From NCBI GenBank assembly GCA_021844425.1, contig JAKBTL010000005.1:1-64000 (forward strand): 64,000 bases of DNA, in the 5' to 3' direction. The notes under the pieces are model-generated. The model had not been told where the DNA came from. It did no database searches and saw nothing but the letters and a program-made list of their open reading frames with translations. A program made the position numbers and the translations under genes. This DNA comes from Actinomycetes bacterium (GTDB lineage: Bacteria; Actinomycetota; Acidimicrobiia; Acidimicrobiales; RAAP-2). Within the stretch, counting starts at the first letter, position 1. Every line of letters starts with the position of its first letter. This document shows, piece by piece, positions 33,941-42,399 of the stretch.

Positions 33941-35260
33941 CTACGAGGAGGTGCTCGGCGTCCGTGGCAGGCACCCGTCGAGCTGCAGCCACTCGCCGAA
34001 GGTCTGGCAGCTCCCGTCGATGCGATAGATGACCGAGGTGACCGTTGGATACTGGAAGACGGTGGCATCGAGCTGGGAGAGCAGCAGACGGGACCCCGCG
34101 CTGGTGCTCGCGTTGGGGATGACGGAGCGGAGGTCGCCGAAGTCCACGGTGGCTCGGCCGGCGTCGAGGGTGACCTGTCGGACGTAGCCGTCCGTCGACG
34201 CCGAGAACCAGCTCGAAAGACCGGCCGCCCGCTCCGCCGCGGACGGTCCGGCGAGCAGCTCGTCGAGCGTGACGCGCAGCAGGGCCGCGCTCTTCAGGTA
34301 CAGGCGGTAGGTCGGCACAGGTGCACCGTCGAGGCCGCACGAGTAGAAGACCGCCACCACCATCTCACGAGGAGGCGGGACCGGGCGGGTCATTGCGTAG
34401 TTGGGGCACGCCGAGGTGGGGACGAGCGTCGGCGTGGGGGCGAAGGCGACCCTCACGATCGTCGCCTCCCAGACGTTGCCGTTCTCCATGGAGACCGTGT
34501 AGAGCACCAGTGCCCCTCGCGCCGCGTGCGGGGAGCTGAAGGCGATGGCGCCGTCGAACGGAGCCATGGTGCCCATCGAGCCACCCATGACGCTGCCCGT
34601 CCCGATGGGGGAGCGTGCGCCGTCCTCGCGAACCTCCACGTCGACCCGGGCCTCGAACGCCGTGCTCGTCCCCTGTACGTGCACAGGTGAAGCGATCACC
34701 GCCGCTGCGGGGGTGTCGAGGCGGATGTCGGGCGTCGAGGACCCGAGGACCCACCAGCTGCCTGTGATGCGATGCAGGTCAACGGTCGTGACTGCCCCGC
34801 TCGCGCTCGCCCGCACGTCGACCGTCCCCGACCCCCCGCCGGCCGTGTCGAAGGGGCCGACTACGGGGTCCACGAAGCCGACGTAATCGACGGCGAACGC
34901 CCGGGCGGCGGCGACAGGATGGGCAAAGCGGATCCCTGACGCCGGTGTCGGGTACACGGCGCTCGCGAGCGCACCCGGGATGACGGGCGGCACCGTGGTG
35001 GATGGGGGGAGCGTCGTCGTGGTTCCAGGAGGAGCCGTCGTGCTCGGAACCGTCGTCGGCGGGGTCGTCGAGGGACCTGTGCCAGCCGTAGCGACGAGCA
35101 GGCCGGCCGCAAGGCCGATCGCAGCCACGGCGACCAGAATGCCCGCGATCCATCCCGCTGGGCCCTTCCCGGCGGGCGGAGGCGTCTCGCCGGTCGCGGA
35201 CGATGCAGGCGTGGTGATGACGGCCACGGGGACCTCCTCGACGTGCGACACCGCCGGCAC
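33941..35260 (-). CDS. Membrane-anchored Gmad2-GerMN domain protein
   Basis: A 439-residue protein. A short cytoplasmic N-terminus leads to one transmembrane helix (WIAGILVAVAAIGLAAGLLV, about 37-56), then a Thr/Pro-rich linker. A Gmad2 immunoglobulin-like domain follows (AAVIASPVHVQGTSTAFEAR through FDGAIAFSSPH), then a GerMN domain at the C-terminus (VPTYRLYLKSAALLRVTLDE and TLDAGRATVDFGDLRSVIPN). GerMN/Gmad2 pairs occur in spore-germination proteins and in LpqB-like envelope proteins. In a probable non-sporulating actinobacterium an envelope role, outside the membrane, is more likely. Single gene. Confidence 0.85.
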   Translation of the reverse strand: MPAVSHVEEVPVAVITTPASSATGETPPPAGKGPAGWIAGILVAVAAIGLAAGLLVATAGTGPSTTPPTTVPSTTAPPGTTTTLPPSTTVPPVIPGALASAVYPTPASGIRFAHPVAAARAFAVDYVGFVDPVVGPFDTAGGGSGTVDVRASASGAVTTVDLHRITGSWWVLGSSTPDIRLDTPAAAVIASPVHVQGTSTAFEARVDVEVREDGARSPIGTGSVMGGSMGTMAPFDGAIAFSSPHAARGALVLYTVSMENGNVWEATIVRVAFAPTPTLVPTSACPNYAMTRPVPPPREMVVAVFYSCGLDGAPVPTYRLYLKSAALLRVTLDELLAGPSAAERAAGLSSWFSASTDGYVRQVTLDAGRATVDFGDLRSVIPNASTSAGSRLLLSQLDATVFQYPTVTSVIYRIDGSCQTFGEWLQLDGCLPRTPSTSS

Positions 35261-35594
35261 TTCCCACTATGGGACGGCCGCGACAGCGCAGTAGGGTCGA
35301 TCGTCCCTTGTCCCGACCCTGCAGGCCCGAAGAGAAGGTTCGCTCTCTTGCGCTGCCTCCGCCCTGGGTGCGAAGAGACAGACCTCGAGCCCAGCGATGC
35401 GCGTAGCCTTCCCGTCGCGCTCGTCCCTCTCCTCCTCTTGCCGGCGGCCGTGCCGCTCAGCCCCCTACGTCATGATGCTCGGGGGCACGCCGCTCCACGC
35501 GTCTTGTACGGGGACCGCCTCGTAGAGCCGCACGCCGAAGTCGGCGCCGCCCTCGACGACCTCGACACCGAGCGTCACTGAGGAGGCGGGCGCG
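35261..35594. other. Intergenic stretch between GerMN and methyltransferase genes
   Basis: About 330 bases and no intact gene. On the minus strand, 35,468-35,582 read protein-like as SVTLGVEVVEGGADFGVRLY then EAVPVQDAWSGVPPSIMT followed by a stop; this could be a cut 3' end of an unknown gene. AGGAGG just before 35,595 is the ribosome-binding site of the methyltransferase. Confidence 0.4.
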
Positions 35595-36254
35595 ATGGGA
35601 GCGCAGCGGTCCCGGGCCTCGGCGTTCGAGGAGCTCGCCGCCCGCTACGACGCGTGGTACGACACCGCGCACGGGCAGCTGCTGTTCTCCCTCGAGCTCG
35701 CCTGCCTGCGCCCGCTCGTCCCCCCGGGACCCCGTCCCCGGCTCGAGGTCGGTGTCGGCTCGGGGCGTTTCGCCGCGTCCCTCGGCCTCGAGATCGGCAT
35801 CGATCCTGTCCGGTCGCCGCTCCGCCTCGCCGCCGAGCGCTCGGTGGCGGTGGTCCAGGGAGCCGGAGAGCACCTGCCGTTCGGTGACCGCACCTTCGGC
35901 GCAGTGGTCATCGTCGTCACGCTCTGCTTCGCCGACGACCCTGCTGCTCTCCTCGGCGAGGCGAGGCGGGTGCTCGCCCCCTCGGGCCGCCTCGTCGCCG
36001 GTGTCGTCCCGCTCGACAGCGCCTGGGGCCGCCGCTACCGAGCGCAAGGACGCGCCGGCCACCCCTGCTACCAAAACGCCCGGTTCCTCACCTTGGCCGA
36101 GCACCGCCGCACCATCGCAGGTGCCGGCTTCACGATCACCGGCGCCTGCTCCACGCTCACCCAGGCTCCGAGCAACGACCCGGTGGGGGAGCAGGCGCAC
36201 GAGGGTGCGGTGCCCGGCGCCGGGTTCGTCGTCTTCCAGGCGAGGCTGCTGTAG
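35595..36254 (+). CDS. Class I SAM-dependent methyltransferase
   Basis: 219 residues with the Rossmann methyltransferase fold. Motif I is PRLEVGVGSGRFAASLG (about 48-64), then DPVRSPLRLA, motif II LPFGDRTFGAVVIVVTLCF and RRVLAPSGRLVAGVVPLDSA. It resembles small UbiE/methyltransferase type 11 proteins. The acceptor substrate cannot be read from sequence. A second methyltransferase follows on the same strand after about 115 bases. Confidence 0.85.
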   Translation: MGAQRSRASAFEELAARYDAWYDTAHGQLLFSLELACLRPLVPPGPRPRLEVGVGSGRFAASLGLEIGIDPVRSPLRLAAERSVAVVQGAGEHLPFGDRTFGAVVIVVTLCFADDPAALLGEARRVLAPSGRLVAGVVPLDSAWGRRYRAQGRAGHPCYQNARFLTLAEHRRTIAGAGFTITGACSTLTQAPSNDPVGEQAHEGAVPGAGFVVFQARLL

Positions 36255-36263
36255 GCGGTGTAG

Positions 36264-36298
36264 GGGCCGCAGCGCAGCTCCGGGCCGCAGCGCAGCTC
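36264..36298 (+). repeat. Short direct repeat
   Basis: GGGCCGCAGCGCAGCTC occurs twice (36,264-36,280 and 36,282-36,298) in the gap between the two methyltransferase genes. Probably a slippage duplication; no gene effect. Confidence 0.8.
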
Positions 36299-36371
36299 GA
36301 TTACGATCTCCAACATCCGATCCCGACCCGTGCCCCGGGTTTCTGCGCCGAGCCGACGACGAGGAGCCACC

Positions 36372-37253
36372 GTGACGACGAACGCTTTGGCCGGCGGCTC
36401 AGCCAACGAGGAGCAGGAGCGGTTCTGGAACGACGTGGCCGGCCCGCTCTGGGTGGCGGCGGAGGAGGAGACCGAGCGTCACACCGGTCCCTTCGGCGCG
36501 GCGGCCCTCGCGGTCGCGGCGCCGTCAGCAGGCGAGGCGGTCCTCGACGTCGGGTGCGGGTGCGGCTCCACCACGGTCGCGTTGGGAGCCGCGGTCGGTG
36601 CCGGTGGCAGCGTGCTCGGTGTGGACCTGAGCGCGGCGATGCTCGCCCGAGCCGAAGAGCGGGCTGCCGCGAGCGGGTCGACGCATGTCCGGTTCCGCCG
36701 CGCCGACGCCCAGGACGCCGATCTCGGATCCGCGTCCTTCGACCTCGTGTTCAGCCGGTTCGGGGTGATGTTCTTCGCAGATCCCGCCGGGGCGTTCGCC
36801 AATCTCCACCGGGCGTTGCGGCCTCGGGGGCGGATGGTGTTCGTCTGCTGGCAGGCTGCTTCTGCCAACCCTTGGATGGCGGTCGTGAACCGTGGCGCCG
36901 CCCGGATCTTCTCGCTGGAGCCGCCGTCCCGCGATGTCCCGGGCCCCTTTGCACTGTGCGATCCCGATCGCATCGACGCCGTCTTGCGTGCTGCGGACTT
37001 CTCGGACGTCGAGATCACCGCGCACGCAGAGCAGCTGCGCTTCGGTGCCGGCCAATCCGTCGAAGCCTGGGTCCATCAGCGCCTGCTCATGGGTCCGGCC
37101 CGCGCTGCCTACCTCGACGCAGGGCTCGACCGCCAGCGCGAGACGTGTGCCATCCTCGCCGAGGAGCTCGCTCCGTACCGGGTCGACGGCGAAGCCCCCG
37201 AGAGCGGGCTCGTGATGGATGCCGCGGCGTGGATCGTGGGCGCTCGCCCCTGA
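36372..37253 (+). CDS. Class I SAM-dependent methyltransferase (UbiE-like)
   Basis: About 293 residues from GTG 36,372, which has GAGGAG 6 bases upstream. FWNDVAGPLWVAAEEETERH is the N-terminal cap. Motif I is VLDVGCGCGSTTVALGAAVG, followed by GVDLSAAMLARAEERA, RADAQDADLGSASFDLVFSR and FANLHRALRPRGRMVFVCW. This arrangement is typical of methyltransferases acting on small lipophilic acceptors. The C-terminal helical part (HQRLLMGPARAAYLDAGLDR) is shared with actinobacterial relatives. Substrate unknown. Confidence 0.85.
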   Translation: MTTNALAGGSANEEQERFWNDVAGPLWVAAEEETERHTGPFGAAALAVAAPSAGEAVLDVGCGCGSTTVALGAAVGAGGSVLGVDLSAAMLARAEERAAASGSTHVRFRRADAQDADLGSASFDLVFSRFGVMFFADPAGAFANLHRALRPRGRMVFVCWQAASANPWMAVVNRGAARIFSLEPPSRDVPGPFALCDPDRIDAVLRAADFSDVEITAHAEQLRFGAGQSVEAWVHQRLLMGPARAAYLDAGLDRQRETCAILAEELAPYRVDGEAPESGLVMDAAAWIVGARP

Positions 37254-37315
37254 TCGGTCGCCTTCGAGGGTCGGGCGGTCGCTGCTCGCTCGTGTCCCGG
37301 GCGAAAGAGCGCTGG

Positions 37316-37615
37316 TCACATCTTGAACGCGCAGCCGTCCCAGAACGCCGCCGGGCGCTTGCGGGCGAGCCCGCGAAGCTCGAGCACCAGCTCGTCTGGG
37401 CACCCGTGTGCTGCCTTGAAACGCACGGTGATCGGAAGGTCGGCGTCGACGGTCTCGTAGCTCGCGGCATCCCCGGGTCGGTCGGTGGACGCGTGCAGCA
37501 GCGTCAGGGGACCGTGGCAGCACCGGTGCCGTGTCGGGCGAACCCACACGGTGCCGCCGTGCGCCACCACGTAGTCACACACCGCGGCCTCAGCCGTCAC
37601 CATCATGTGCTCCAT
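37316..37615 (-). CDS. Small cysteine-containing protein of unknown function
   Basis: 99 residues. It reads MEHMMVTAEAAVCDYVVAHG, GTVWVRPTRHRCCHGPLTLL, then PDELVLELRGLARKRPAAFW and DGCAFKM. A pair CC (about 32-33) and a C-terminal DGCAF cysteine suggest metal or Fe-S binding. The VAHGGxVxVRxxRHRCCxG pattern looks like a real protein family of high-GC actinobacteria, but I cannot name it. No convincing operon. Confidence 0.6.
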   Translation of the reverse strand: MEHMMVTAEAAVCDYVVAHGGTVWVRPTRHRCCHGPLTLLHASTDRPGDAASYETVDADLPITVRFKAAHGCPDELVLELRGLARKRPAAFWDGCAFKM

Positions 37616-37717
37616 CGTAGGGCTCGGTCGCAGCTGGGAGGCGAGCCGAGGGCCGCCGGAGCGCCCCGACGGCAGAGATCATGTTGGAGTTGCCGCTGAG
37701 GTGCGCTGGCCAGCATC

Positions 37718-38285
37718 GTGGAGATGGCGGTCGCGACGAGGTCCGTCGGTGCTTCCGCGGCCGACTCGCCGGTCCAGATCATCCACACGGAGGAGCTGAC
37801 CAAGGTCTACCCGCACACCGACTTCGCCGCGGTCGACCAGCTGGACCTCGACGTGCGCGGAGGCGAGAGCTTCGGTCTTCACCCTTTCCGGGGGATGGCG
37901 CAGCGGCTGATGGGGCGCGAGCGATCTTCCATCGGCCGCGGTGCTGTTCCTCGACGAAGCGACGGCTGGTCTCGATCCGCAGAGCCGTCTCGCGCTCTGG
38001 GAGATCCTCGAACGGCTGAACGACGAGGGTCAGACCATCCTCCTCACCACCCACTACATGGAGGAAGTTGGCAAGCTCTGCGACCGCGTCGCCATCATGG
38101 ACCATGGCAGGATCCTCGCCCTCGACACGCCAGACGCGTTGGAGCGCGGGATCGGTGCGGACGCCGTCGTGGCGGTGCGCTCGACCGGTGACCTCGCCGC
38201 GCTCGGAGATCTCCTGAGCCGGGAGGTCCCCGGGGTCACGCGGACGCGCATCGCCGAAGGGATGCTCCAGCTCCACCTCGCCGGC
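37718..38285 (+). pseudogene. ABC transporter ATPase with Walker A deleted
   Basis: One frame gives the start of a drug-exporter type ATPase (VQIIHTEELTKVYPHTDFAA then GGESFGL). It jumps past the Walker A region straight to [14 protein letters not shown], which is the signature-motif region. A second frame, from 37,941, continues [20 protein letters not shown] (Walker B) and [20 protein letters not shown] (H-loop). The P-loop, Q-loop and most of the helical domain are lost, and there is a frameshift near 37,935. The tail runs in frame into TnpB sequence. Confidence 0.75.
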
Positions 38286-38738
38286 GGTGTCGTCGTGCGT
38301 CCGGTGTGGTCGAGGGCACTCCCTTCGGCACCGAGCTCGGTCCGTGTGCACCAGGACTCGGTCGGCGACTGGTGGGCGAGCTTCGTCGCGAAGGTGCACG
38401 ACGAGCCGCTGCCTGCAACCGGTCGGGCAATCGGCATCGACTGGGGCGTGCGCGCCATCGCCACCACCAAGCGAGAGCTCTCCTCCATGGCCACCAAGCA
38501 CTGCCGGGAGCTCAGCCTCGTCCCCCCGCCGTACACCACCATGGACTGTTCCTCCTGCGGTGCGAGAACCAAGCACCGCCTCGGCCTGTCCCAGCGCATC
38601 TTTGCCTGCACGAGCTGCGGCGACGTCATGCACCGGGACAAGAACGCTGCGGCCAACATGGTCGCCAGGGCCGATTTCGTCCCTGCTGGTGCTGAGAGCG
38701 TAAGTCCCGAGCCACAGCCTGTGGCCCGGGCGGTTTGA
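38286..38738 (+). pseudogene. tnpB: IS200/IS605 TnpB (OrfB), internally deleted, fused in frame to the ABC remnant
   Basis: The fused frame continues as Tnp[21 protein letters not shown], then the RuvC-I motif [16 protein letters not shown]. It skips about 150 residues that would hold the RuvC-II glutamate and resumes at [20 protein letters not shown]. The zinc ribbon (CSSC ... CTSCG) and RuvC-III aspartate ([14 protein letters not shown]) are intact. TnpB is an RNA-guided DNA nuclease, ancestor of Cas12; without RuvC-II this copy cannot cut. The ORF starting ATG 37,941 would make a 265-residue ABC-TnpB chimera. Confidence 0.8.
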
Positions 38739-38778
38739 GCCAGGAACCCCCCGGCTTCAGCCGTGGGGAGGATTCAAC
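38739..38778 (+). ncRNA. Probable omega-RNA (reRNA) 3' scaffold / right end of the IS605 element
   Basis: Immediately after the TnpB stop, a GC-rich hairpin (CGGCT at 38,752-38,756 pairing with AGCCG at 38,759-38,763, extended by CCCC/GGGG) is followed by GAGGATTCAA. This arrangement is the usual right end of IS605-type TnpB loci, where the omega-RNA scaffold ends and the guide begins in flanking DNA. The bases after about 38,778 would then be the guide. Family knowledge plus sequence; expression not shown. Confidence 0.55.
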
Positions 38779-39122
38779 TCGTTCCCGCATATGCACCTGT
38801 ACGTGATCTACCCGGTCTTGGCGGGCTTCGCCGCGGACCACCTTGCCGTCGGTCTCCGCAACTTCCGGCGGCGCGTCGTTAGCTGTCCCGAGTGCTCCGA
38901 GCCAGCCGCGTGCTGGGCGCTGCGCAGAAGGCACCCACCACGGCCGGCGGCGGGCCGCGGCGGGCCGCGGCGGGACCGCTCGACGCCGAGCGTGGGATCC
39001 GTGCCGCCCCGTGGATCGGCCGGGGTGCAGGGTCGAACGTCGGGTCCCCTGCCCGAACCTGCCCGCCGGGTCCCCGAGCTGCGCCGATCCGAGCGATGTC
39101 ACGTCGATGGACCCAGTCAACC
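38779..39122. other. Gene-free stretch between TnpB remnant and molybdoenzyme operon
   Basis: About 340 bases. Frames are open on both strands but no domain was found. GGCGGGCCGC-type short repeats occur at 38,948-38,975. The molybdoenzyme frame is open back into this region but lacks family similarity before 39,288. Confidence 0.45.
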
Positions 39123-39152
39123 TTGACTCCTCGACGACACGTTCACTATGCT
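39123..39152 (+). promoter_or_regulatory. Sigma-70-type promoter of the molybdoenzyme operon
   Basis: TTGACT (39,123-39,128) and TATGCT (39,147-39,152) are 18 bases apart. Transcription from about 39,159 would leave a leader of about 130 bases before the GTG start. The leader is GC-rich with self-complementary stretches (for example GCCGTCGGACGACGGC at 39,190-39,205), so an RNA regulatory element is possible but unproven. Confidence 0.55.
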
Positions 39153-39287
39153 TCTGATCAAAGATGTGTGATCCGAAGTTCGGCGGGGTCTGGCCGTCGG
39201 ACGACGGCATCCGCGACTGCCGCCCGGAGGGGGGAAGTGCCCATTCCCAGCCGTCGGTGCTCCAGACGAACGACAGGGGGCCAAACA

Positions 39288-41780
39288 GTGAAGGCGCGTT
39301 TGTCGACCTCGGACCGATGGGTTCAAAGTGTCTGCAAGATGTGTTTGCACGGGTGTGGGATCCGCGTACACGTCGAGGACGGGGTGGTCACCAAGATCGA
39401 GGGCGACCCGACGAACGCCGACAACCTCGGCAAGCTGTGCCCCAAGGGCAACGTCGGCATGCTTCGGCTCTACGACCCGAGGCGCGTGAAGGCGCCTATG
39501 GTGCGGACGAACCCGAAGAAGGGGCCAGGGGAGGACCCGGGGTGGAAGGAGATCTCCTGGGACGAGGCGATGGACCTCGTGACCCAGAGATTGAAGCCGA
39601 TACGCGAGACCGATCCGCGGAAGCTCGTCGTCGCGAGTGGGGACTTTCAGCGCATCTTCAACTGGGCATGGCCGGCTGCATTCGGCTCCCCCCACTTCTT
39701 CAGCACCGTCGGTCAGTACTGCGGAGCGGCCTACCACCCGATCAATGGGATCACCGACACGTCGTTCGCGGCGGTCAACGACTACGAGTACTGCAAGTAC
39801 TGGCTGCAGGTCGGCGCTGGAGACGGCTTTTCGAGCCACCTGCACCTCTCGGGCTCAGCCAAGCGTATGGCAGATGCCCGGATGAACGGCATGCGGGTCG
39901 TCACCGTCGAACCGCGCATGTCCCCCGCGGCTGCCAAGGCTGACGAGTGGGTCCCGATCCGCCCTGGGACCGACCGGGCCTTCGCCCTCGGCCTCATGCA
40001 CAGCATGGTCTTCGAGCACAAGCTCTACGACGCCGAGTTCCTCCGTGCCCGCACGAATGCGCCATACCTGATCGGCAGCGACGGGACCTATCTCCTGAGC
40101 TCCGATGGCAAGGCGATGGTCTGGGACTCCGCTGCGGGCAAGGCGAGGGAGTGGGACGATCCCGAGATTGCCGAGCTCGTGCTCGAGGGGCGCTACGAGG
40201 TCGACGGCGTCGCGTGCGCCCCCGGGTTCCAGCTCTTCCTGGACATTCTGGAGCGCCACACTCCCGAACGCATGGAAGAGATCTGCACGGTGCCGGCGGC
40301 GACGATGCGGCGCCTGGCCTACGAGCTCGGCGAGGCGGCTCACATCGGCGAGACGATCGTGATCGAGGGCAAGGAGTACCCCTACCGGCCGGCGGCGGTC
40401 AACTACTACCGCGGGGCCATCGCCCACAAGGACGGCGGCCAGGACTCCATGGCGCTGAAGATGATCAACACGCTTCTCGGCAACATCGACGTTCCCGGCG
40501 GCCACCTTGGCGTTCCTCTCGACCTCCGAGGCTTTTTCATCGAGCCGGGCGAGCACGGCATGTTGAAGCCGCAGCCGCACATCCTCCACCCGCCGTATCC
40601 GTTCAAGTTCCCGGCGGACAGCCTCCAGATGATGGAGTGGTTCCCGCTCGGGATGGACGCGGGGCATGTCGCCGTCGACGCCATGGTGAACCCGGAGCGA
40701 TACCACCTCGACTACACGCCCGAGGTCTTGCTCACGTACCACTCGAACCCGGTGTGGAACATGCCCGCTCCGGACAAGGTGCGGCGCGCTCTCGAGAAGT
40801 TCGAGTACATCATCTCGATCGACGTCGTGGTGAACCCGACGACGGAGTGGGCCGATCTCATCCTCCCCGATCACACGTACCTCGAGTCGACGGTGGCTGT
40901 GTCGCTCGAGCCGCCCGTCGTCAAAGGTCTCGCATTGCGCCAGGCGGTGATCGCGCCCCTCCACGACACTCGGGACGCGACCGAGATCCTGATCGACATC
41001 GCCGAGCGGTGCGGGTTCCTCGACGTCTGGAACGGCTTTCTGAGTGTGCTGCTCGGGCTCACGGTCCGCGATGACCTGGTCCTGGCGCCCGATCGCAAGT
41101 ACTCCAACGATGAGCTCATCGACAGAATGTGCCGTGCAGCCTACGGCGACGACCACGACCTCGAGTGGTTCAAGGCCAACGGGCACATGGTCACCAAGCG
41201 GACCGCCGCAGAAACGTACCTTCCCTATGACGGGCTTCGCATCCCCTTCTACTACGAGACCGTAAAGGCAGCGGGCGATCAGCTGAAGGCGCAGTTCGAG
41301 GGAACCGGCTACGAGTGGGACACGTCAGCGTACGTCGCGCTGCCAGCGTGGACCGACGGCCCGATCCACGGCGACGACCCCGAGTACCCGCTCTACGCCA
41401 TCACGTTCAAGACGGCGGAGACGAACTTCGCCGAGACCATGTCGATCCCGGTGATCAGCGAGTTGACGAGAGGAGCAGCCCAAACGCGGGGAGTACTTCT
41501 GAACCCGAGCACGGCCAGGAGCTACGGTGTGTCAGAGGGCGACCCGATCCAGATCGTGTCTCGCTTCGGCCATGTGGAAGGCAGGGCCGCGCTCTCCGAG
41601 GGGGTGCACCCCGACGTGGTCGCCGTCGCCAACGCGATCACGGGAAACGGCCGCAAGCTGGGGACCCACTTCAACACGTTGCTGCCTTCGGAGCTCGAGT
41701 ACACGGACATCTTCACCGGCGCGCTCGAATCAGTTGCACGCGTCCAGGTGCGAAGGCTCGCGAAAGAAGGTGCGGCATGA
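39288..41780 (+). CDS. Molybdopterin oxidoreductase catalytic subunit (PsrA/FdhA-like)
   Basis: 830 residues. The N-terminal [4Fe-4S] site is C16-x2-C19-x3-C23-x27-C51 followed by PKG; molybdopterin-binding domains follow. The metal ligand is probably C145 in STVGQYCGAAYHPINGITD, which does not match the formate dehydrogenase C/U-H-x-P. LTYHSNPVWNMPAPDKVRRA and the C-terminal ANAITGNGRKLGTHFNTLLP bind the cofactor. There is no Tat signal, so the site faces the cytoplasm, unlike most NrfD-linked relatives. GTG 39,288 has GGGGG upstream. Operon with FeS, NrfD and FdhD genes. Substrate unknown: formate or a sulfur or arsenic oxyanion are candidates. Confidence 0.85.
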   Translation: MKARLSTSDRWVQSVCKMCLHGCGIRVHVEDGVVTKIEGDPTNADNLGKLCPKGNVGMLRLYDPRRVKAPMVRTNPKKGPGEDPGWKEISWDEAMDLVTQRLKPIRETDPRKLVVASGDFQRIFNWAWPAAFGSPHFFSTVGQYCGAAYHPINGITDTSFAAVNDYEYCKYWLQVGAGDGFSSHLHLSGSAKRMADARMNGMRVVTVEPRMSPAAAKADEWVPIRPGTDRAFALGLMHSMVFEHKLYDAEFLRARTNAPYLIGSDGTYLLSSDGKAMVWDSAAGKAREWDDPEIAELVLEGRYEVDGVACAPGFQLFLDILERHTPERMEEICTVPAATMRRLAYELGEAAHIGETIVIEGKEYPYRPAAVNYYRGAIAHKDGGQDSMALKMINTLLGNIDVPGGHLGVPLDLRGFFIEPGEHGMLKPQPHILHPPYPFKFPADSLQMMEWFPLGMDAGHVAVDAMVNPERYHLDYTPEVLLTYHSNPVWNMPAPDKVRRALEKFEYIISIDVVVNPTTEWADLILPDHTYLESTVAVSLEPPVVKGLALRQAVIAPLHDTRDATEILIDIAERCGFLDVWNGFLSVLLGLTVRDDLVLAPDRKYSNDELIDRMCRAAYGDDHDLEWFKANGHMVTKRTAAETYLPYDGLRIPFYYETVKAAGDQLKAQFEGTGYEWDTSAYVALPAWTDGPIHGDDPEYPLYAITFKTAETNFAETMSIPVISELTRGAAQTRGVLLNPSTARSYGVSEGDPIQIVSRFGHVEGRAALSEGVHPDVVAVANAITGNGRKLGTHFNTLLPSELEYTDIFTGALESVARVQVRRLAKEGAA

Positions 41781-42385
41781 CGCGTTGGGGGATGGTGATC
41801 GACCTTGCCCGCTGCATCGGTTGCAACGCGTGCACGGTCGCCTGCAAGATCGAGAACGGGACGCCTCCCGACCACTACTGGGCACGAGTCTACACGGAGG
41901 AACGCGGCACCTTTCCGAATACGAAGGTCACCTACGTACCCGCCCTCTGCAACCACTGCGGAGACGCTCCATGTGTGACCGTATGCCCGACGGGAGCGAG
42001 TTATCAACGAGAAGATGGGATCGTCCTCGTCGACTGGGACAGATGCATCGGCTGCCGAGCTTGCATGATGGCCTGCCCGTACAACAATCGCTTCTTCTTG
42101 AGGAAGCGTGCCCTGAAGAGCGGCTACTACGGCGAGCGGACGGTCTACGAAGAGGCCAAGTGGAAGTGGTTCGTCGGAGGAACCGTCACCAAGTGCACGT
42201 TCTGTGTCCACCGCGTGGACCAGGGCTTGGAACCCGCCTGCGTGGTCACCTGCCCTACCGAAGCCCGGGTGTTCGGTGATCTCGAAGACCCGGACAGCGA
42301 GCCGAGCGTCCTCATTCGGAAACGCAACGGGAAGCAACCGCTTCCCGAGATGGGCACGAACCCGTCGGTGTACTACGTCGAGTAG
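41777..42385 (+). CDS. Four-cluster [4Fe-4S] electron-transfer subunit (PsrB/NrfC-like)
   Basis: 202 residues with sixteen cysteines in four cluster motifs: CIGCNACTVACK at the N-terminus, CNHCGDAPCVTVCPTGA, then CIGCRACMMACPYNNR, then CTFCVHRVDQGLEPACVVTC. This is the standard arrangement for the middle subunit of NrfD-type complexes, which wires the molybdenum site to the membrane. No Tat signal, consistent with the catalytic subunit. ATG overlaps the upstream stop (ATGA). Fourteen bases separate it from the NrfD gene. Confidence 0.95.
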   Translation: MTRWGMVIDLARCIGCNACTVACKIENGTPPDHYWARVYTEERGTFPNTKVTYVPALCNHCGDAPCVTVCPTGASYQREDGIVLVDWDRCIGCRACMMACPYNNRFFLRKRALKSGYYGERTVYEEAKWKWFVGGTVTKCTFCVHRVDQGLEPACVVTCPTEARVFGDLEDPDSEPSVLIRKRNGKQPLPEMGTNPSVYYVE

Positions 42386-42399
42386 AGAAGGAACCGCTG

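Noticed and set aside
39288-41780. Confident naming as formate dehydrogenase
   Set aside because: FdhD supports it, but the metal-ligand region QYCGAAYH lacks the formate dehydrogenase pattern, so the substrate is left open.
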